Positions 1 through 8,489 are shown, counted from the first letter of the stretch. The stretch is 14,748 bases of DNA from Candidatus Sodaliphilus limicaballi (GCA_018065815.1 JAGHSP010000073.1:1-14748); one strand, 5' to 3'. Numbers and translations are program-made. Notes: generated from the sequence alone by a model not told the origin.

Positions 1-1
1 G

Positions 2-100
2 TCAAGAAGATCTCAACACTTTGCGTTGAGTGTATAGGAGATAGCCAGCAAGAGCTGAACCCAGGACATCGCTCACGGTGTGGCTAGCAAAGACACCCAT
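2..100 (-). pseudogene. C-terminal continuation of the MATE gene beyond an in-frame TAG
   Basis: Reading on past the TAG at 101-103 in the same frame gives 32 more codons and a natural TGA at 2-4. The translation begins MGVFASHTVSDVLG and ends YTQRKVLRSS. It looks like the last membrane helix and basic tail of a MATE transporter. With it the protein would be 453 positions long, close to the usual MATE length, against 420 without it. The codon right after the TAG is ATG, so a separately started fragment is formally possible, but a 32-residue single helix is unlikely to act alone. Nonsense mutation, sequencing error or recent small insertion are the main explanations. Confidence 0.7.
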
Positions 101-1363
101 CTAGCCGTTCCAACCCATGTCCTCGAAATATACAGGAAGGATAAACGCTAAAGGCAATAAAAATAGTACCTGACGTGAGAGACTCGTTACTATTGCAATC
201 CACGGTTTATCTATCGCCATGAAGAACTGCGAGTTAGTGATAGTGAACGCAATGCACGGCGAGAGAACCAGCATGAGCCTCAATGCAGGCGCACACAGGT
301 CGAGCAGGGCGGCATCGGTAGTAAATGCCATCGCCATATATCTGGGAATAAAAATAACGAGCAATGACCCCACCAAGCCTATCGCAAGATTTACCTTCAT
401 GGCAAGCATGAACACTTCGCGCAGTCGAGATGCAAGCCCTGCCCCGTAGTTATATCCAGCGATGGGCTGCATGCCTTGGCATATTCCTATGATAAACATC
501 ACCACTAGCGGCACGTAAGAGTTGGCTATGCCCATAGCAGCCACCGCATGGTCGCCGCCATACTTGAGCAACTGCAAGTTCAATGCGGCCACAACGCCCG
601 AGGCTGCCACATTCATCGAGAACGGGCTCACACCTATGGCAAGGATGTTGCGGAATATGCGGTATTGCGGTTTCCAGCCATGCATGCGGTAATGGATGAA
701 TGAACTCCTGCTCACGAGATGAGCCACTGCCAGCATTGCTGAGAAACCCATCGACAACGTAGTCGCCCATGCAGCACCGGCGATGCCCCAGTCAAGAACG
801 TAGATGAACAATGCATCCAGAGCGATGTTAAGTAATGACCCCGACAGCATGATCCACATCGACTTGCGGGCATAACCCGACGAGCGAATGAGATGCGTGA
901 GGTTAAAAGTCACTGTGGTGAAAAACATGCCTGGTACCACAATGTCCATGTACTCCTTGGCATAGGCAATAGTATCGGCACTTGCACCAAACATGCCCAG
1001 AATGGCATCACTGAAAATGTACCACGCCGACATGAATAATGCCCCGAAGAATATAGTTAGAATTGTGCTATTACCCAATATATCTTCAGCCCAACGGATG
1101 TCACGCTTGCCCAGCACAATGCTCATGCGAGCACCAGCTCCTGCACCTACAAGCGACCCGAAGGCATGAATGATGTTCATGATGGGAAGCGTCACCGTGA
1201 GGCCTGCAATCGCAAGCGCACCCACAAACTGACCGAGGAACACACGGTCGCAGATGTTGTAGATCGACGCGATGATCTGCGTTATCACCGCTGGTAACGC
1301 ATATTGCCACAGCAACGACGCTATGGGTTTGCTCTCAAATTCTTTAGTATTGTCTTTTATCAT
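101..1363 (-). CDS. MATE family multidrug/Na+ efflux transporter, C-terminally truncated by TAG
   Basis: This is an inner-membrane antiporter of the MATE family (MepA/DinF-like), expected to export cationic drugs or metabolites using a Na+ or H+ gradient. The 420-residue product is almost entirely hydrophobic helices. It begins MIKDNTKEFESKPIASLLWQ and contains the family-typical stretches DRVFLGQFVG and GAGAGARMSIVLGK in the N-half, and QGMQPIAGYNYGAG in the C-half. It stops at WNG, where a twelfth helix would normally follow; that helix is encoded in frame downstream (2-100). The start at 1361-1363 gives a typical charged N-terminus. The gene lies 65 bp after the GH2 gene on the same strand with a hairpin between, and I see no clear TAnnTTTG promoter for it, so it may depend on readthrough from the lptD operon. 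Substrate cannot be told. Family call is firm; functionality is doubtful because of the stop. Confidence 0.85.
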   Translation of the reverse strand: MIKDNTKEFESKPIASLLWQYALPAVITQIIASIYNICDRVFLGQFVGALAIAGLTVTLPIMNIIHAFGSLVGAGAGARMSIVLGKRDIRWAEDILGNSTILTIFFGALFMSAWYIFSDAILGMFGASADTIAYAKEYMDIVVPGMFFTTVTFNLTHLIRSSGYARKSMWIMLSGSLLNIALDALFIYVLDWGIAGAAWATTLSMGFSAMLAVAHLVSRSSFIHYRMHGWKPQYRIFRNILAIGVSPFSMNVAASGVVAALNLQLLKYGGDHAVAAMGIANSYVPLVVMFIIGICQGMQPIAGYNYGAGLASRLREVFMLAMKVNLAIGLVGSLLVIFIPRYMAMAFTTDAALLDLCAPALRLMLVLSPCIAFTITNSQFFMAIDKPWIAIVTSLSRQVLFLLPLAFILPVYFEDMGWNG

Positions 1364-1391
1364 TTAGTCTAATAATCTTTGTCTTGTCTAT

Positions 1392-1430
1392 AATACGACT
1401 TTTTGAGAACACACTCTCGAAAGCCGTATT
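1392..1430 (-). terminator. Intercistronic hairpin between the GH2 and MATE genes
   Basis: Arms AATACG (1392-1397) and CGTATT (1425-1430) enclose further pairing to give about 16 bp with one mismatch and a six-base loop. On the minus strand one pair is G-U where the plus strand would have A-C, so the minus transcript is the better folder. The hairpin starts within the GH2 stop codon (1429-1431). The run after it is UAUUAUAG rather than a real U-tract, so it may be a weak terminator or an mRNA-processing/stability element. Confidence 0.4.
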
Positions 1431-4083
1431 ATTTTATGGTGATGGGGAGGACAGCCTTTTTCAGTCCAGGAGCAGTGACGGTGAGCGTCGCTTGTCCTGG
1501 GGTGGCAGTTGCCTCAACCACCACAACGAGCTGGCCGTTGAATGCTTTCATCGTGGGCGATGTGAACACCTCGGTCGAGGTGGCATCTCCATTGCAGCAT
1601 GAATTGAAACGTGCCGATGCTCCCTTCACTGCAAACGACAGTTGGTTGCTGGCTGCGGGGCACAGGTTGCCGTCCTTGTCAACAACCCGCACGGTCACGA
1701 AACTCAAGTCAGGGGTATCGAGTGCCTTGCCACTGTCATCGACAGGAAGCACGGTGAGAGTGTTGCGGTCGGCAACAAGTTCGATGTGGTGGGGTTTTCC
1801 GGCAGTGCGCACCACCCGCTCTGCGGCTTTATTGCCCTGGGCATCGTATGCCACAACCTTTACCTCGCCTGGTTCAAACTTCACGTCCATCCAGCGCATG
1901 CGGTATCGGTCTAAACGATTCTTGCCTTGGGGGGCATCAGGATCGGCAAATTTAGCCATCTCGCCCCACGGTGTCTTGACGTCAGTCATCAGCGCCTTAT
2001 AGTCCTCAAGCGACAGGTCTATATGCCTGCGACGTCCCTGACTCTTACCATTGACAAAGAGCTCTGCCTCGGGATAATTAGTATAGCAGAACACTGGGGT
2101 AACCTCCCCTTCGCGCCCCTGCCAATTCCAGTGAGGCAGCAAGTGAATGGTCTCTTTCTCGGGAGCCCAGTGGGTGCGATATAGCCATGCGCGGTCCTTT
2201 GGCAAACCTGCAAGGTCATATATGCCGAAGTAACTTGAACGCGAGGGCCAGTACTCGTCGTAGGGCGTGGGCTCGCCCAGGTAGTCAAAACCAGTCCACA
2301 CAAACTCGCCTATCACCCATGGGGCTTTGTCCTGCCACATCCAGTCGTCGTCGGGGATATTGCTCCAGATACACGACTGCAAGTCGTAGCTTGACACCTG
2401 TCCGTCGGGCATCGCATCTTCGGCAACTCCATGACGCTCTACCACCGGGAAGTGATACACACCGCGGCTCGACACTGTCGATGCAGTCTCACTGCCCAGG
2501 ATAAATCCGCGTGGTGACGCCGCCAAACCTTTCTCATACTGCTGCACGCGATAATTGAAACCGGGGATTTCAGTTGCCGAGAGCACACCGCTCCATATTG
2601 CCCCGCCTATGTTGTCATTGCCCTGCGTGCAAGGACGTGTGGGATCCAGGCTGTGGATCAAGTTTTGCAGCTTGCGGGTATATTTCAAGCCAGTGGCACT
2701 GCTCTGGTCTGGAATCTCGTTACCTATCGACCACATCACTATCGACGGGTGATTGCGATGCACGAGCACAAGGTTCTCAAAGTCACGTTCCCACCATGCG
2801 CGTCCGTCGGCATTGGGGCTTTCAGTATCTACCTGTTCAAAGAAACGGGCATATCCGTTTTTGCACTTGGGATATACCCACATGTCGCACGACTCGGCCA
2901 TTACGAGCATTCCCATCTCGTCACATATGTCCATCTGCCATGGCGCAGGCATGTTGTGGCTAGTGCGTATGGCATCGCAACCTATCTCTTGCAACAAACG
3001 CACCTGGCGACGGAACGCTGCCTTGTTGAATGCAGCGCCCACAGGACCCATGTCGTGATGCAGGCACACTCCCTTGAACTTGCGTATTTGGCCATTGAGT
3101 TTGAAACCCTCGGCAGTGTATTCGGTTAGTCGCAGACCAGTCTTTATCTCGCTACGGTCTATCAATTTGTCACCATCGAGCAACTCGGTCACCAGCGTGT
3201 ATAGCACAGGGTGCTCTGGGCTCCACAATGCAGCATCGGCAACAGGAATCACTTGGCAAGTCTCATAACTCTCGTTAATCGACGTGTTCACGCTAGCCAC
3301 CTGGCGGCCTTGTGCATCAACCAGTTTGTGTACTATACTGTAATTTCCTTTTATCACATCGTGCTTGCGCACCTTGGCATTCACGGTGAGCAACGCGCGC
3401 CTTGCAGCAGTACCGTTGGCATTGACCTCGTCAAGGCGAGTCGTGCGGGCAAATGTGCCCCAAGTCTCAAGCCCCACAGCCTGCCCTAGCACCAGTCTCA
3501 CCGGGCGGTAAAGTCCTGCTCCGGGATACCATCGGCTAGATTCTTCCACATTCTGCAAGTGCACTGCAAGCGTATGTTCGCCGGGAATAAGTTTACCTTC
3601 TACCGACCGGTCGCGGGGAAGCGCATCGGAGATGTCTAGCTTGAACGTATTGTAACCAAATGCCCAATACCCCACTTCCTTGCCGTCGATATAAACTCGC
3701 GGCTCGGCCATCGCTCCGTCAAAAACCAGCTCGGCGTGGCTATATCCCTCGGGAATTGTTATCGTGGTGCGGTACCAGCCCTCGCCTATCCATGGCAACG
3801 AACCTGAGCGGCCTGTTTTCTCGGTCGCTTCTTTCTCGCCGTTCTGCACGATGGCTACGACTTGTTTGTCAATTTCCTTGTCAAACGGACCGCTGATGGC
3901 CCAGTCGTGCGGTATTGTCACCTGCTGCCACTTTGTGTCATTATATGTTGTTGACTCGGCCCCAGCGTGAGCGCCTTTTTCAAAACGCCATCCGCTGAGC
4001 AACAGTTGCTCTGTGCTCTGCGCATTCATTGTAGCGCACACGAATGCTGCAAGCATCAACGAGGTGGTAAATCTTATTTTCAT
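1429..4083 (-). CDS. Secreted glycoside hydrolase family 2 beta-galactosidase-like enzyme (DUF4982 type)
   Basis: This exo-acting retaining glycosidase probably removes beta-linked galactose or a related sugar in the periplasm or at the cell surface. The 884 residues start with a signal peptide (MKIRF..., likely cut near A21/Q22). The GH2 sugar-binding jelly roll spans roughly 26-205, an Ig-like domain 210-318, the TIM barrel 320-605, then a DUF4982-like module and a C-terminal Ig-like domain to the end. The motif HPSIVMWSIGNE gives the acid/base E456. FILGSETAS gives the likely nucleophile E532, by analogy with beta-glucuronidase, where a strand-7 Glu is followed by a GEQVW-like strand 8; here that is GEFVWTGFDY. 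Length is normal for this subfamily. The gene starts 16 bp after the YiiX-like gene, so co-transcription is likely. No SusC/SusD genes are in view, so it is not evidently part of a polysaccharide utilisation locus. Exact substrate is unknown. Confidence 0.93.
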   Translation of the reverse strand: MKIRFTTSLMLAAFVCATMNAQSTEQLLLSGWRFEKGAHAGAESTTYNDTKWQQVTIPHDWAISGPFDKEIDKQVVAIVQNGEKEATEKTGRSGSLPWIGEGWYRTTITIPEGYSHAELVFDGAMAEPRVYIDGKEVGYWAFGYNTFKLDISDALPRDRSVEGKLIPGEHTLAVHLQNVEESSRWYPGAGLYRPVRLVLGQAVGLETWGTFARTTRLDEVNANGTAARRALLTVNAKVRKHDVIKGNYSIVHKLVDAQGRQVASVNTSINESYETCQVIPVADAALWSPEHPVLYTLVTELLDGDKLIDRSEIKTGLRLTEYTAEGFKLNGQIRKFKGVCLHHDMGPVGAAFNKAAFRRQVRLLQEIGCDAIRTSHNMPAPWQMDICDEMGMLVMAESCDMWVYPKCKNGYARFFEQVDTESPNADGRAWWERDFENLVLVHRNHPSIVMWSIGNEIPDQSSATGLKYTRKLQNLIHSLDPTRPCTQGNDNIGGAIWSGVLSATEIPGFNYRVQQYEKGLAASPRGFILGSETASTVSSRGVYHFPVVERHGVAEDAMPDGQVSSYDLQSCIWSNIPDDDWMWQDKAPWVIGEFVWTGFDYLGEPTPYDEYWPSRSSYFGIYDLAGLPKDRAWLYRTHWAPEKETIHLLPHWNWQGREGEVTPVFCYTNYPEAELFVNGKSQGRRRHIDLSLEDYKALMTDVKTPWGEMAKFADPDAPQGKNRLDRYRMRWMDVKFEPGEVKVVAYDAQGNKAAERVVRTAGKPHHIELVADRNTLTVLPVDDSGKALDTPDLSFVTVRVVDKDGNLCPAASNQLSFAVKGASARFNSCCNGDATSTEVFTSPTMKAFNGQLVVVVEATATPGQATLTVTAPGLKKAVLPITIK

Positions 4084-4099
4084 AATATCTAATGGATTT

Positions 4100-4720
4100 T
4101 CAAAATTTCAGGTCTAGTATCTTGACTTTTTTATCACGCGACAACTGCCCCGGGTTGGTTCCTGGCTCGCCCTCGGGAACGCTCAACCCCTGCTTGCCGT
4201 AGTGCTGCGTCCAGTAGGGGTGAATCTCACCCGACGAGTCACGAAACGTCATGGGAATGGTGCCGAAAATATGCCTACCGCATGTGTCAACATAGGTCTT
4301 CTGCACCAGCTCGCTGCAATATATGGCACTGTCGTCAGGCATATAGTTGTAGTCATAAGGCCGTCCCGCATAGGCCAATGCATTTCGCACCGAGCGATGA
4401 TGGTTTACAGCCTCTACCCTACCCGCCACCAGATTAGCAGCCCCGCCATTTGCATTGATAAATGAATCAATAGGCGTGAGGCACACTCCTGCCCCTATCG
4501 CTTCGAGAGCATATAACGGTCCATCGTCTCCACCCACACGGTGCAAGATTGCCACATGGTCAATGGGAAGGCTGTCGATTGCTGTGGTAACGCTGGTAAT
4601 AGCGTTGCCATGCGGATTAACCACAAACACTAAGTCACCCTCATGCACATCTCCATGGTTGCCTGCCAGTAATGACAGCGTGACTAGCGATGCCGTGACG
4701 ATGCTCAACATTGATTTCAT
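4100..4720 (-). CDS. YiiX/YebB-like NlpC/P60-superfamily cysteine hydrolase, secreted
   Basis: This is a predicted permuted papain-fold hydrolase of the YiiX/YebB (DUF830) type; members of the superfamily act as amidases or peptidases, but the substrate of this branch is not established. I chose the ATG at 4718-4720 (206 residues) because MKSMLSIVTASLVTLSLLAG makes a clean signal peptide and it lies 17 bp after the lptD stop. A GTG at 4745-4747 would add nine residues and overlap lptD by 10 bp. In the 206-residue numbering the GDLVF strand opens the domain, DHVAIL supplies H55, and the YCSELV motif supplies the candidate nucleophile C135 with E137 beside it. The order His before Cys fits the permuted family. 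It sits between lptD and a GH2 enzyme at operon spacing, suggesting an envelope role, which is inference. Confidence 0.85.
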   Translation of the reverse strand: MKSMLSIVTASLVTLSLLAGNHGDVHEGDLVFVVNPHGNAITSVTTAIDSLPIDHVAILHRVGGDDGPLYALEAIGAGVCLTPIDSFINANGGAANLVAGRVEAVNHHRSVRNALAYAGRPYDYNYMPDDSAIYCSELVQKTYVDTCGRHIFGTIPMTFRDSSGEIHPYWTQHYGKQGLSVPEGEPGTNPGQLSRDKKVKILDLKF

Positions 4721-4737
4721 AACCGGAAGCGATTTTT

Positions 4738-7461
4738 TTAAAACCACGTGACTCCATTGCTATAACTCGAGTGCTTGTCATACTTCACGTCTTGCAAGAT
4801 CGACGAGTTGACGGCAATGTGGAAATTATAACTCTTGTATGGTCCCACTGGCACAAAACTTGCACTCATTGTGAAACAATGCATCTTGCGCGACACCGAG
4901 CAGTTCATATAGGTCAACTTACGCCTTTCGACATCAAAACTAGCCGAGAACGACATGCTCCAATTCTTTGTAGGACGCACATTGCCGTTCATGCTCAATG
5001 AGTGGGTAAACTTGCCGTTATACTCCATCTTGTCGTAGTTAAACGTGCCATATCCATAGTTTACCGAGTAGTTGAAACTCAAGCTCCACGGGAATTCCCA
5101 CTTGGCATAACCGTCGGCATTGAGTACTACGTCGCTTGTATCCGACCCCGAGCCATCATCATCGTCGTCATCTGATGTAGCATTTGCATCATTTCCTGCA
5201 CGTTGTTGCCTTGTGGCTTCCTTGGTGGCGTTATTTGTGTCTTTTTTCTTGCGTTGGAACGTCTGGTTGTTGATTGTGTATGAGAACGATGTTCCAGTGC
5301 TTGACAATCGGCCCCAACCACCGCCGTTGAACAGACGCAACTTGTTGATGCGCACAGGCTGGCCATACTCGTTGAGTCCATATTTATACACATCCCATGT
5401 GGCACTCAGGTTCAGGTTAAATCCCTTGGTGAGGCGCAACAAGATGCTGGTGTTCAAGTTACTCCATTTCAACGAATCGGCTGCCATGTTATAGGACTGG
5501 CTCAACGTGAAATTCTCAATAAGAGATATCTTCTTGTAACCAGTACTGTCCTGGTCGCTCTTTACCTTGGCTTCAAGGTTATTGGCTATTGAGAAACTCA
5601 ACGTTCCGCTCTTACCCGAGGGCGCACTGCCGAAGAGGCCATGGGAGAAGTAGCTGTACTTGCGTGTCTTGACCTCGCCCTTGGGGTCGATATAGTCGTA
5701 CGAACCATAATATCCCCAGAAACGGCTGCCAAAGTCGGGAGCTGCCGAGAATGAAACGGTGGGCGTCATCACATGACGCACCATCTGCAACTTGTCACCC
5801 AGGAACTTCATCGGCTTGAAGAAACCATAAATCTTGGTATTGACCGAAACACCGAAGTTGAAGTCAAACACATTGTAGAAGTTATAAGTAGTGTCTTGAA
5901 TCTCGACACTGGCATTGGGATCCCACTGTCGGCGTATCTTGCTCGTGTACATTCGGTCGTTCATCGTCACATTAGGAGTGATATTGAAATACTTGAACAA
6001 GTTGAAGGTTGCCGAGATGGGGATGCTGTGGCTCATACCATTGCGCCAGTCCTTCACAAGACTTTTCTTGAAGAAATCATTCTGCTTGGCAGTGAGTGAA
6101 TTCTGGAATCGTCCAGAATAAGACATCTTGATCTTTTCATACCATTTTTCCTCACCCACAACACGCTTGCGCTTGAATGGTGCCAGCTGCGACATCGTGA
6201 TGGTAAAGTTGGGGAACGACACGCTCAGGGTTGAGTCGGCTGTACGCTGCGAGATGTTGGCGGTTGTCGAGAGACTCCATTTCGAACTTAACTTATAGGT
6301 CATGTTCACCGAACTGCTCTTTGTGTTCTCTGTGAAAGAGTTAGTGTAATAGGTGTCTAGGTTATTGCGTGAATAACCGCTTGTGGCAAAGTTTACGCTT
6401 GCCGAGAATGTCATGTTAGGATTGGCCTTGGGATTCTGCGAGTGACTCCACAACACCTGGAAATTGTGCATTTTGCTATAATCAGGGTCGCCCTTGTCGC
6501 CAGTAATGGTTGTCAAGTAGTTAATACTGAAGCTGCCGCTGAACTTATAACGTTTCGAATAATTGCTCTGGGCCGCCACGCCCCACGAACCACGGGTATA
6601 AATCTCTCCTGTGAGCGCAAGGTCCATGTATTTGTTCAGCGCAAGGTAGTAACCGCCGTTTCGCAAATAAAATCCGCGGTTATAGTCCTCGCCCACAGTT
6701 GGCATCAAGATACCGCTGGAATATTTTTCGGTAAACGGGAAATAACCAAACGGCAATGCTATGGGCAGGGGCAAGTCTTCAAGCACCATATACACCGGGC
6801 CTGTCACAACGTTCTTCTTTGCCACCATCTTACCCTTTGTGAGCTGGAAATAGAAGTGAGGATTGTCATGGTTATCGCACGTGGTGTACCTTCCGTCCTT
6901 AAGATAAAAATCATCGTTTTCCATCTTTTTGGTGATACCGCCAGTGAGATAGCCCTCGCCCTGCTCTGTGACTATGTCAAGTATGTAACCTCGTTTCGAC
7001 TTGAAGTTGTATCTCATCTCGCGAGACTCATACTCTCCGCTGGCATCCTTGAACACGGGTTTCTCGGTGAGGTCGCCCACACTGTCGAGCACGCCCATTG
7101 CATGCACCTGGCTGCTGTCCATGTCCATGTGAATCTGATAAGCACTCAAGTCAATGTCGCCATAGAGCAAACTACTGCCGCCAAACATGTTGGCCTTGTT
7201 TTTGCCGTAGAGCACGATTGAATCCTTGGCAGCAAAATTCACCACATGTTCAAGATCAACTTTGCTCTTCACAAATCTAGACTTCTCGACAGGCACAGCA
7301 ACTGTATCGGCCGAGTCGGTTGCGATACTGTCGCCTCGGTCCATCATCGTCACATGCTGCCGCGGCGCCACATTCTGAGCCATGCACAACGAACTCACGG
7401 CCATCATGACAATGACAGCCATCAAGGTGACAGGTAATATGTGCAACTTGGTGCTAAACAT
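4738..7461 (-). CDS. lptD: LptD/OstA-like outer-membrane LPS assembly protein
   Basis: This is the outer-membrane beta-barrel that, with LptE, inserts lipopolysaccharide into the outer leaflet. The start is the ATG at 7459-7461 (907 residues); the codon upstream in frame is TTG and adds nothing. A signal peptide (MFSTKLHILPVTLMAVIV..., cut near SLCMA/Q) is followed by an OstA/LptA-like beta-jellyroll at about residues 45-220, with YGDIDLSAYQIHMD, GEYESREMRYNFKSKRGYI and DFYLKDGRYTTCDN-type repeats. A long barrel follows, rich in alternating aromatic strands and ending GVTWF with a terminal Phe beta-signal. Around residues 740-777 lies a low-complexity hydrophilic insertion with six consecutive Asp, presumably an exposed loop. 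Length fits the larger Bacteroidetes LptDs. It has its own strong promoter and appears to lead an operon with the YiiX-like hydrolase and GH2 gene. Confidence 0.9.
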   Translation of the reverse strand: MFSTKLHILPVTLMAVIVMMAVSSLCMAQNVAPRQHVTMMDRGDSIATDSADTVAVPVEKSRFVKSKVDLEHVVNFAAKDSIVLYGKNKANMFGGSSLLYGDIDLSAYQIHMDMDSSQVHAMGVLDSVGDLTEKPVFKDASGEYESREMRYNFKSKRGYILDIVTEQGEGYLTGGITKKMENDDFYLKDGRYTTCDNHDNPHFYFQLTKGKMVAKKNVVTGPVYMVLEDLPLPIALPFGYFPFTEKYSSGILMPTVGEDYNRGFYLRNGGYYLALNKYMDLALTGEIYTRGSWGVAAQSNYSKRYKFSGSFSINYLTTITGDKGDPDYSKMHNFQVLWSHSQNPKANPNMTFSASVNFATSGYSRNNLDTYYTNSFTENTKSSSVNMTYKLSSKWSLSTTANISQRTADSTLSVSFPNFTITMSQLAPFKRKRVVGEEKWYEKIKMSYSGRFQNSLTAKQNDFFKKSLVKDWRNGMSHSIPISATFNLFKYFNITPNVTMNDRMYTSKIRRQWDPNASVEIQDTTYNFYNVFDFNFGVSVNTKIYGFFKPMKFLGDKLQMVRHVMTPTVSFSAAPDFGSRFWGYYGSYDYIDPKGEVKTRKYSYFSHGLFGSAPSGKSGTLSFSIANNLEAKVKSDQDSTGYKKISLIENFTLSQSYNMAADSLKWSNLNTSILLRLTKGFNLNLSATWDVYKYGLNEYGQPVRINKLRLFNGGGWGRLSSTGTSFSYTINNQTFQRKKKDTNNATKEATRQQRAGNDANATSDDDDDDGSGSDTSDVVLNADGYAKWEFPWSLSFNYSVNYGYGTFNYDKMEYNGKFTHSLSMNGNVRPTKNWSMSFSASFDVERRKLTYMNCSVSRKMHCFTMSASFVPVGPYKSYNFHIAVNSSILQDVKYDKHSSYSNGVTWF

Positions 7462-7488
7462 CAATCTCAGTGCGAGTCAAATAACATG

Positions 7489-7520
7489 CAAAGTTACTGC
7501 AAAGTCTAGGATAGAGCAAA
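7489..7520 (-). promoter_or_regulatory. Promoter of lptD (Bacteroidetes -33/-7 type)
   Basis: On the minus strand TTTG (7520-7517) is followed by exactly 20 nt and then TAACTTTG (7496-7489), matching the Bacteroides consensus TTTG / TAnnTTTG. Predicted transcription start is near 7482, giving a leader of about 20 nt. A second ACTTTGCA copy lies inside the spacer. Confidence 0.8.
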
Positions 7521-7571
7521 TTTAAGGCCACATAAATGACAGCTTTGCTCCTGAATTTATTGTTTTTTAAG

Positions 7572-8147
7572 TTATGCATGTCTAGGTTGTGGCTCGCAAC
7601 CGCACAACAAGGCATGCATCTCGTCAAATCTTGCCAGTGATTTCTCTCCGAAACGTGCCATCTGCTTCCTCACTGTTTCAATATCACGGGCAGCTTCGCC
7701 CAAATGGGTCTTGCTGAAAAACTTGTCGGCATAGCACACCACCTTTTCTTCTATCGACTGCGGAGTCATGTCGCGCAGCGGCAGCGGCAGGTCCTGTGAC
7801 TTTATATCGTCAAGTGTCAGCCCTGCCCCTGTGTGCCTCTCGCACACGAGGGCATACTCTTTCAGACCCATCGATTCAAGCATTTCAGCCCCCAGTATTC
7901 CATGCTTGATATACGGTTCATTCCCCAGGCAATGTATGCGAGGGGCATCCACCTTGATTATACCTATATCGTGGAGCATCGCTGCTGCATACACAAATTC
8001 TTCGTCAATCGCCACACCTCGGCCTTTTAGCAACTTGCACAACTCAAGCGACAAGTCGGCAACCTGCTTGCTATGCACCATCAGCACTTCATGCAATGGT
8101 GTGCCCGCAGTGTAAAATTTCTCAATAATGCTGTTATAATCTATCAT
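7572..8147 (-). CDS. HD-domain (HDIG-type) metal-dependent phosphohydrolase family protein
   Basis: This is a cytosolic HD-superfamily protein of 191 residues. The metal-binding set is complete: H25 in the first helix, H59-D60 in AAAMLHDIGII, H82 in YIKHGILGAE, H105 in CERHTGAGL and D141 in CYADKFFSK. Such single-domain HD proteins hydrolyse phosphate esters of nucleotides or second messengers; this one cannot be assigned a substrate from sequence. It starts at the ATG 8145-8147. It stops about 50 bp upstream of the lptD -33 box, so lptD is independently driven. The 5' side is a 400-bp non-coding gap in which I find no convincing TAnnTTTG promoter for it. Family assignment is strong, function open. 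Confidence 0.88.
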   Translation of the reverse strand: MIDYNSIIEKFYTAGTPLHEVLMVHSKQVADLSLELCKLLKGRGVAIDEEFVYAAAMLHDIGIIKVDAPRIHCLGNEPYIKHGILGAEMLESMGLKEYALVCERHTGAGLTLDDIKSQDLPLPLRDMTPQSIEEKVVCYADKFFSKTHLGEAARDIETVRKQMARFGEKSLARFDEMHALLCGCEPQPRHA

Positions 8148-8214
8148 TTTTTTATATTGTTGTCCGGTAAAAAAAAGAAAATATTTTTATTTTGATTTTT
8201 ATGCTTAGAAAATA

Positions 8215-8229
8215 GCTTGCTCTGCAAGC
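8215..8229. repeat. Triloop palindrome
   Basis: GCTTGC and GCAAGC form a perfect 6-bp stem with loop TCT closed by C-G. No U-tract follows, so it is not a plain terminator. Confidence 0.6.
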
Positions 8230-8268
8230 AAAATGGAATTACCTCACAGATGGTGTATTATCATTTTT

Positions 8269-8283
8269 GAGGACTGAGTCCTC
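8269..8283. repeat. Triloop palindrome
   Basis: GAGGAC and GTCCTC form a perfect 6-bp stem with loop TGA closed by C-G. It is flanked by a T-run on the left and a TATTTTA stretch on the right, so weak bidirectional termination is possible. Confidence 0.6.
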
Positions 8284-8314
8284 TATTTTAAGGGAGGTTC
8301 GCTGGTCGCGGCAC

Positions 8315-8325
8315 GGGCTTTGCCC
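8315..8325. repeat. Short triloop palindrome
   Basis: GGGC and GCCC form a 4-bp stem with loop TTT closed by C-G. It is short enough to be chance alone but has the same architecture as its neighbours. Confidence 0.4.
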
Positions 8326-8329
8326 ACTT

Positions 8330-8356
8330 ACCGCTGCTCACTCCATTGAGCACGGT
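8330..8356. repeat. Bulged palindrome in the hairpin cluster
   Basis: ACCG/CGGT and TGCTCA/TGAGCA make a 10-bp stem with one bulged C and a six-base loop (8341-8346). Confidence 0.5.
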
Positions 8357-8489
8357 TCTTGGCGTGAGCCATATAAACAAAAAAAATCATTTTCTTTTTT
8401 ATTCAAAAGTGTCGTAACTGATAGTGTTTGAAACAAGTTAGAACAACTCTCGCAATTTTAACCAGACAGTAATATTTTTTTACTATAAT

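Larger units (their letters stand above)
8148..8489. other. Non-coding gap with a cluster of small hairpins
   Basis: I see no credible gene in this gap. Poly-A/T tracts occur at about 8150-8210 and 8380-8405. Between them lie four palindromes: 8215-8229, 8269-8283, 8315-8325 (all with three-base loops) and 8330-8356 (six-base loop). The part from 8406 to 8480 is AT-rich with no recognised element. Confidence 0.6.

Noticed and set aside
101..103. TAG recoding (amber reassignment or pyrrolysine/selenocysteine-like readthrough)
   Set aside because: fRMsr ends with TAG at a sensible place and would otherwise run on antisense through the hydrolase gene; no recoding structure or suppressor tRNA is visible. 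A mutation or error is simpler.
6442..7221. 259-codon open frame on the plus strand inside lptD
   Set aside because: Antisense shadow of the LptD N-terminal region; His/Val/Ala-rich composition without motifs and no promoter.
7532..7560. Possible terminator after the HD-domain gene (ATAAAT/ATTTAT arms)
   Set aside because: Only six outer A-T pairs plus AGC/GCT inside with unpaired bases between, and no U-tract on the minus strand; too weak to annotate.
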